Part shown: in pieces, positions 58,200 through 64,000 of the stretch
Layout: each line of letters starts with the position of its first letter
How positions within the stretch are numbered: the first letter of the stretch is position 1
Source of the DNA: Roridomyces roridus
Lineage: Eukaryota > Basidiomycota > Agaricomycetes > Agaricales > Mycenaceae
Assembly (NCBI GenBank): GCA_029378245.1
Contig: JARKIF010000093.1
Coordinates: 60,428-124,427, forward strand
Direction of reading: 5' to 3'
DNA: 64,000 nt
Program-made: the position numbers and the translations under genes
Notes under the pieces: generated by a model
The model's input: the letters and a program-made list of their open reading frames with translations, nothing else
Told to the model about the DNA's origin: nothing
The model's database searches: none

Positions 58200-59952
58200 A
58201 TGACTTCGAACCACGAAGAAACACCTCTCCTTGGACAATCTCGAATTCCCCCAGCCACCCTAATTATCCCAGTTGCTATAATATCCCGCCTCGCGAGCCG
58301 CCTTCCATCGACGACCACTCTCCACATCATACAACAACTTCTCTGTCGAATCTGGTATGCCTCGCATGATCCCGAAAGCGTGCCACCCATTGGCCGTATT
58401 CCGGACGATCTGTGCGCAATTCCTGCGGTTAAGCAAAAGTATGCCGCGACTGTCACGACTATGGCTCTCTGTGAAGGCATCGGATGTTGGTCGCTGTCTT
58501 CGAGTCTAAATATTCTCCGCTGACTTTCCAGACATGGTCGCATATTCCGCACTCGGCTTCCTTGCTTCGAGACTAGGCCGCAAGCCCGCTATTGTCACGG
58601 TTGTTGGCGTCGGACTCGGAGCCAACCTCGTCATGCTGGCATCCATGGCCGTATCCAGCCTTACTGTCCAACTTTCACTTTTAGCGCTGTGGATGATATT
58701 CGATGCGCTATCCCAACCACTCATTATCGTTTTTGTGATAGACCTGTATCTCGTGGATCTGGTCCGCTCCGAGGACAGAACAACCGCGCTCAGCTCACTC
58801 TGGGGTTGGTCCACATTGGGTAAGAAGTATCATGCCGAATGGACTCTCGATTTTATTGGAGGCCAGGTACAGCCCTATCCTCTGCGATCGGTGGTACAAT
58901 AACTGGTGCATCCAATCGCGACGCAGTCGTGTACTGCGTCGCCGTGGCCATTTGGACGCCCCTCCTTGCCTACATATATTTCCTCGTCCCTGAGTCTTTC
59001 CCAAAGAACAAACGCGACGAGCTGTTGGCAGCAACGCAGGGCGGCGGAAGCGGTTGGCGCAAGTTTCGAGCCATTTTTGAACCGCTCGCGGAATTGGCAC
59101 GGAGCTGGCGTCTTGGAATTTGTGCGCTGCACGCGTTGCTGGTGGATTTGGGTGGCTCGTATGGTGTGACAGCAATGCTCGTGTTTCTAACCGGGGTGCA
59201 GCGTTACACGCCGCAGGAGGTACGCTCTATGTGTCACCCTGCCTCAATATCTAAATTTCCAAGGCGGGATACGCTCTTACGACGTTAAGCCTGGTCAGTG
59301 TGGCGGTTTTAACTGTTGTTGTTCCGTATACAGTGAGCATGCTCCGGCCAATGTATACACAGAGGCTTGAGGGAGAGACGGATACTGCTGCGCGTGCACG
59401 CGACAGAGTCGATGTGCATATCATCTTTACATCCTGGTGCATCGACGCGGTGGCGTATATTCTGTTGGGTTCCGTAACCAGCCGACTCGGTCAGTTTGCA
59501 GGTGAGTGAATATCACAGTTTCGACCTTGTCATCAATTTGGTTTACTAGCTGTCGTCCTCATCGGATGTAGCGCTGCCCGCGCTCCCGTCTTTCGAAGTT
59601 TTGTCGTCGCTTCTGTCGAACCTTTGAAACAAGGTGGACATTTTTGAACCCATGCACCTTTGGAAAACTCAACCGACGCATCAGGACAAACCCTGGCGGC
59701 CATTGAGATGACTGCGGGGTTTGGCAAGTTACTCTCACCCGTTCTCATGGGCGGCATTCTCTCCGCGTACGCAGCATCATTTTCAAGTTATAACTAACCT
59801 TGACGTTTTCATAGCACGGTGTCAACAATTCCTCAATTGGTGTTTTACGTCCAGGGGGTAGGCATTTCATGGCAAATTGCTGCTTTTGTTGATCTAAAAT
59901 ACAGGCAATCGTGGTTTCCGGCGCCATGGTTCTATTTCTGATTCGATTTTGA
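58200..59952 (+). CDS. MFS transporter, SLC46/Tet-like
   Basis: Multi-spanning transporter, starts [12 protein letters not shown] (short acidic LL-containing tail), helix [35 protein letters not shown] (the DxxGRRxxL-like loop), [65 protein letters not shown], and last exon FLIRF. Several introns interrupt it between 58520 and 59910. Resembles fungal relatives of proton-coupled folate/heme carriers and tetracycline efflux proteins. Substrate unknown. Confidence 0.75.
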
Positions 59953-60567
59953 ACTGTTGGGATTCCCAATAATTGATACACCTTGGCGGTTAGTGCGTCG
60001 GTCAGCAAAGAAGAAAGTCGTGAAGTGATCATTACCCTCCCGGAAGCCCAATGACGCCAATTTTTGGATGGAGTGCGAGGGTGTTGCGGCTGCGCTTGTT
60101 AAGGGCAAGGATGGAAGGGTCCAATTCCGGTATATTGACCGAGTTGCAACATCTCTCCAATGGCCTTGGTTTTTCAACTTTCGAGGTATACCGTGCCATC
60201 GGCAAAACCCCAATCTCGTTGAACGGCGAGCTATGAGAAATCCAGTTGAACATTAGCCAACTTTTCAAGACTGGAGCTCTCGCAAGCTGCATCACATGAG
60301 AAATCCCAATTACTATCATTCCTAATGCGAACATTTTTACGTTCAAATTGATTGAAGCTGAGCAGTTTTCAATTACTGAACATTTAGTAGCGTGCATTTG
60401 ATCCATCTCTTGACGGTGCGTACTTGGGTATTGATCCGAGAGTGGTTCATCTTGCAGTGCTGCTACCTCAGGAATTCAACAACATGACGCCTCACCATAG
60501 AAAAGTAGACTAGTTGGAGTAGAATTCCTGTGACCGACCCGAGTACATGAGACCCTTGTGTAAATAT
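59953..60567. other. Convergent intergenic region
   Basis: About 615 bp between 3' ends. A minus-strand frame at 60032-60406 without recognisable domains is the longest; nothing supportable. Confidence 0.4.
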
Positions 60568-61303
60568 TCAAGCCCGCATTGCCTGGAGCACTTTACCACC
60601 CAACCCAGTAGCCTCGAGAGAGTGAGACTGCCTGATGTCGCACTTGCGCAGGGTGTACGCCATCCGCTGCTCGTACGTTGCGGCAGCCCTGGGGAGACGC
60701 TCCTCTTGCCGCATTTGTTTGCGCAGAGTCTCAAGACGAGTGTAGAGGTCGTGTCCATGTGCGTCTTCGACCTCGTACGAAGGCAGGTTGATGCGAAGCG
60801 GGTTGATTTTGCTGCTGCACTTGTGTCGAGTAAAGTCCATGCGGCTTTCGTAGTCATGGGTGGCCTGGTCGCGACGAGCCTTTTCGACGATGCTCTTGCG
60901 CTGGTTCAGGTAGGCGCGGTGGTTTTGCAGCTGGGTATCGAGAGCGTCGAGGAGGGCGAGCTCGAGGGCCGTCTTTGGCTTCCACCTGTCCTTGTCGGCA
61001 ACGATGACTTCGTCGTAAATGTCGTCCGGGTTGTTCGGCTGGGCGAGTCAGCGCTAGGCGAAGTGGCTGAAAATGGGAACGTACATGGAGAACGGAGTGC
61101 CACGCCGTGTAGATCAATATGGATGCGAGAATGAGAGAGCTGACGACGGCGAAGAGGATCCAGCCTTCAGTTGGTCCTATCTGGGGCATGTTGCTGAGCG
61201 GGGGCGCGCGGCGGTGGGCATCACTGGAGTCGGTAGGAGTGGGATTAGGGCCGTTTTCATCTAGCATTTGGGTAGCAGCAGCAAGGAGAGTAGTGGTAGA
61301 CAT
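60568..61303 (-). CDS. Small single-pass membrane protein, uncharacterised
   Basis: Starts MSTTTLLAAATQMLDENG. One transmembrane helix WILFAVVSSLILASILIYTAW, then an intron with donor after SVLH and acceptor cgcccag (about 61048), giving PNNPDDIYDEVIVADKDRWKPK. The cytosolic or lumenal rest is helical and charged (LELALLDALDTQLQNHRAYLNQRKS). Ends KVLQAMRA. No named family recognised; the topology and spacing look conserved-type. Confidence 0.65.
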
Positions 61304-61386
61304 GGTGGTTGAAAGAGAAGATAGAGAAACAGGGGTGAGACATTTGCACAAATACAGTACAACAGATTCTTCTTTTTTTCGACCAA

Positions 61387-63125
61387 CTAAGAGTCCTTCA
61401 CCTCGCCAACCTCATACAGGTACGTCCCAAGCAACTTGGTCCCCTTGATAAAATTGCTCGTGTCCAACTTTTCGTTGGTCGAATGCGCCCCGTCGTCTCC
61501 GCGGCCCATGGGCAGCAGCAGTACATTCACACCAAGCGTCTCAGCGAACGTGAGCGTCACCGGAATCGACCCACCCTCGCGCGTCAGGTCGGGCTTCTGC
61601 GAGTAGATCGCCTAAAAGCCATCAGCAATTGAGAATGAAGAAACTCCGGGGCGGCCCACCTCCGTGGCCTTGATCGCTGCGTTATAGTTCCAGTGCTTGT
61701 AGTCTGCGACCCATGGTTTACCGTCGTGAAGCAGCTCGACATGCAGCGAGTTCTTGCTTCCAAGCTTGGCAAATTCACTCTTCAGGTACGCCTCAACAAG
61801 GGGTGTGACCGAGTCGGGAGTCTGCGGTGGCACGAGCCTACAAAGAGGGACCTCGGTCGAGGAGCAACACCACTGCAAATCACATACCGAATGCTGAACT
61901 TGCCGGCGACCTTGGCGGGAATGACTGTCTTGGCGCCAGGACCAGAGAACGCGCCCTCAATACCGTGCAGGGAGAGCGACGGGGAACGCATACGGCCCAT
62001 GAGCACTTGAGTCTGCGCGTTGATTGGTGTGTCGCACGCGAAAATAGTCAAGCTATCCACCACCCACCTTGTCAGCCGAAAGCGCAATTTTGGCACCCAC
62101 GGACGATTCAACGTCCTCAATGCTGTAGTCGAGCTTCTCGTAGATGGCCCTACGCGCGGGTGAATGAGGATCGCTGTTGCTTAAGAAGATACTCACCTTT
62201 CCTCGTTGTCCGCAACGCTAACCATGTCATCGACGCCGGGAACGAGAATGTTGCCAGCGGAGTCAACCAGACGGCTCATGAGCGAGATGAGGTCCGTCAT
62301 GGGCTCGTGGACCATACGGCCAAAGACGCCAGAATGCAGGTCCCGAGTGGGCCCAGATACGTTGATCTTGAAGTAGACAAGACCGCGCAGGCCGTAGGTG
62401 AGGGCGGGGGTGCGGGTATTGAGCCAGTAGTTGTCGCTGATGCAGACGCAGTCCACGTCCTTGAACCAGCCGTCCTTCTCCTTCACCACGAGGTCGTCGA
62501 GACCCTCGCTTCCGTTCTCCTGCGATAGAGTGAGCCTGACGCTTAGAAAAGTAGTGCAAACACACCTCCATTCCCTCAAAACAAAAAACGATGTTTACCG
62601 GCAAGGGTGTCTGCGTCTCGTGGTGCCATTGGAGGACATTCACCCATCCCAGTACAGGGCCCTTGTCGTCACTGCTGCCTCGTCCGACCAATCTTCCGTC
62701 GGCTTCCTTGAGAGAGAGAGAGAGAGACATTTAAGGCTGAGCGGTCCCATTGAGGAACAACAGCCCACCTTGGTCAACACAAAGGGCTCCGTGTCCCAGC
62801 CATCGGACTTGCTCGCAGGCTGCACATCAAAGTGGCCGTAAATGAGCACCGTCTTCTTGCTCTTGTCCTCACCGATCCTCCCGAGGATCGCAGGAGGGAG
62901 ATGGAGCGTCTGTCCGTCCATGACGTGCGTACCGAGGTCGACCTGCTTGGTGGTGACGCCGACGGCTTGGAGCTGAGCGTTGAGCCAGTTGGACATGTCG
63001 TGGACCCGATCGCGATACGCAGGGTCGCCAGAGATGGAGGGGATGGCGACGGCCTCGGCCAGGCGCGTGATAAACGCGTCGGTCTGGGCGTCGATGTAGC
63101 TCAGCAGCGCAGCGGGGGCGGGCAT
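61387..63125 (-). CDS. DUG1: Cys-Gly metallodipeptidase (M20, DUG1/CNDP2)
   Basis: Di-zinc peptidase of glutathione degradation. Starts [16 protein letters not shown]. Reads [12 protein letters not shown] (His and the nearby catalytic Asp), [12 protein letters not shown] (bridging Asp), FCFEGMEENGSEGL (Glu pair), [20 protein letters not shown] region as [11 protein letters not shown], and [13 protein letters not shown] (last His ligand), ending YEVGEVKDS. Several GT-AG introns; a short (GA)n/(CT)n run at 62710-62727 sits in one of them. Intact. Confidence 0.93.
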
Positions 63126-63531
63126 AGTGACTCGTGAGATGATGAGAGCAAGATGAGAGAATCGGATAACAGGGATTACGTAACGAATCTACGCTACTTG
63201 TTCTCCGAAAATTTAACAATGGCATGAAATCTTTCCCTACAGTTGAAGAGGTTAGCATGGTTCACGCAGAGAACCAGGCATACAAACCTTTTTTCTTTCG
63301 ACCTAATTTTGTACCTCGGACATCATCTCTCGAGCTTGTCTTCGCTTTCTACACTCATGTTGACTGCAGCGGGCATCCACGTCGGGCTGTGATATCGAGT
63401 ATTCCTTCGGGGAGTCGTAAAATTACACTTGACACCTTGAACGCTCCTGGAATATAGAGTAATTGTTGGGAACTGCTGCTTCGGCTGTATATCGCAAAAG
63501 CGACCTTCTTGGAATAATAATTAGAAAAGGA
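63126..63531. other. Intergenic region
   Basis: About 400 bp between DUG1 and the PARG-like gene. Nothing recognised. Confidence 0.4.
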
Positions 63532-64000
63532 CTAGCCGGGGTACGGCCAATCAAACCTTGAACCACCCACGGAACTCTGTTCACAGAGAATGACACGCAT
63601 TTCCTTCGCCACCAACCGAGGAGGGCACTTGTAGGTACCGCAGCCCATGGCACCTGAACAGAATAAGATGGTTAATGAACGACGGACACGATGCGCCCCA
63701 CCAAGAATGAGATACTCTTGCCCATTATGTGCCGCCATTCGGTACACGAGACGGATCTTTTCACGAAAGTGCTCAAGCGTCGCCGGGTCCTCGAAAGCCT
63801 CTCCGTCAGGCGTAAGGGGTGCCTGTGCGGGTGCAGAAACAGTGAGCACGGACAGCACGGAACGGTGCTCGGCGCCCAGGATTCCACACCCCTTATCAAG
63901 GCTTGCGCGGAAGACGACGACACCGGGCGAGTAGATGCCCACAGACCCTGGGCCAAGGTTCGGCCACGGGTAGTACTCGGTTTCAGGTCTTGTATAGTAA
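63532..64000 (-). CDS. Microbial-type poly(ADP-ribose) glycohydrolase-like protein (N-terminal part outside window)
   Basis: Macrodomain-like protein of the DUF2263/TIGR02452 (microbial PARG) type. Last two exons 63702-64000 (continuing right) and 63532-63653. Reads GIYSPGVVVFRASLDKG, SVLTVSAPAQAPL, REKIRLVYRMAAHNGQEYL, ILGAMGCGTYKCPPRLVAKEM, matching the C-terminal half of the family. It would remove ADP-ribose from proteins. The catalytic GGG-x-EE region would be in the missing upstream exons. Ends in a short tail after SRFDWPYPG. Confidence 0.8.
   Translation of the reverse strand, partial: YYTRPETEYYPWPNLGPGSVGIYSPGVVVFRASLDKGCGILGAEHRSVLSVLTVSAPAQAPLTPDGEAFEDPATLEHFREKIRLVYRMAAHNGQEYLILGGAHRVRRSLTILFCSGAMGCGTYKCPPRLVAKEMRVILCEQSSVGGSRFDWPYPG

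Noticed and set aside
60032..60406. 124-aa minus-strand frame between convergent genes
   Set aside because: No recognisable motif; likely chance or decayed sequence.
62710..62727. Microsatellite (CT)n/(GA)n as a mobile-element scar
   Set aside because: Short simple repeat inside an intron of DUG1; no flanking duplication.

Overview
This is eukaryotic nuclear DNA from a filamentous basidiomycete, most likely an Agaricomycete. A Rhizoctonia/Ceratobasidium-like fungus is my best guess, inferred from gene content only. Nearly every gene is cut by many 40-60 nt GT-AG introns, genes sit 100-400 bp apart on both strands, and the proteins are typically fungal (DUR3 urea permease, UBC13, MET2, DUG1, SQS1, SLMAP-like FHA protein). 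No tRNA, rRNA or CRISPR array was seen. Gene models were spliced by eye; where exon coordinates are given, the exon sum was checked against the reading frame for most genes.

Layout. 1-2.4 kb: 3' part of a DUR3-type urea permease. 2.5-12 kb: three paralogous HSL-type alpha/beta hydrolases interspersed with a GT61-like glycosyltransferase, ribosomal protein eL8 and a TRZ/ATZ-type amidohydrolase. 12-16.9 kb: a 154-bp direct repeat, a glutaredoxin, an MFS transporter and a hAT-like MITE. 16.9-21.7 kb: a C2H2 transcription factor, then a gene-poor mobile-element zone (a 1.6-kb long-inverted-repeat element with a CACTA-like MITE nested inside, abutting a truncated hydrolase fragment). 21.9-26.2 kb: a protein joining an N-terminal cell-death-type helical bundle to two receiver-like modules, followed by a TAP-like hydrolase with microexons. 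26.2-30.4 kb: two tandem secreted GDSL esterases and a secreted Egh16-like protein with a low-complexity, His-rich tail. 30.4-32 kb: another MITE. 32-37.5 kb: a 7-TM membrane protein, UBC13 and the splicing factor SQS1. 37.7-45.8 kb: TauD-type dioxygenase, Dal5-type transporter, flavin monooxygenase and HpcH/HpaI aldolase, a plausible catabolic neighbourhood. 45.8-50.7 kb: a HIT hydrolase with an apparent frameshift, a degenerate kinase-like gene, an uncharacterised gene and MET2. 50.9-55.5 kb: three tandem DUF4419 genes, the third carrying two nonsense codons. 55.9-64 kb: SLMAP-like FHA protein, an SLC46/Tet-like MFS transporter, a small single-pass membrane protein, DUG1 dipeptidase and the start of a microbial-type PARG gene.

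The strongest candidate for something new is the protein at 21.9-23.7 kb: an HeLo/MLKL-like helical bundle fused to two tandem CheY-like modules, whose duplication is also recorded by a shared intron position. It lies beside a mobile-element cluster.
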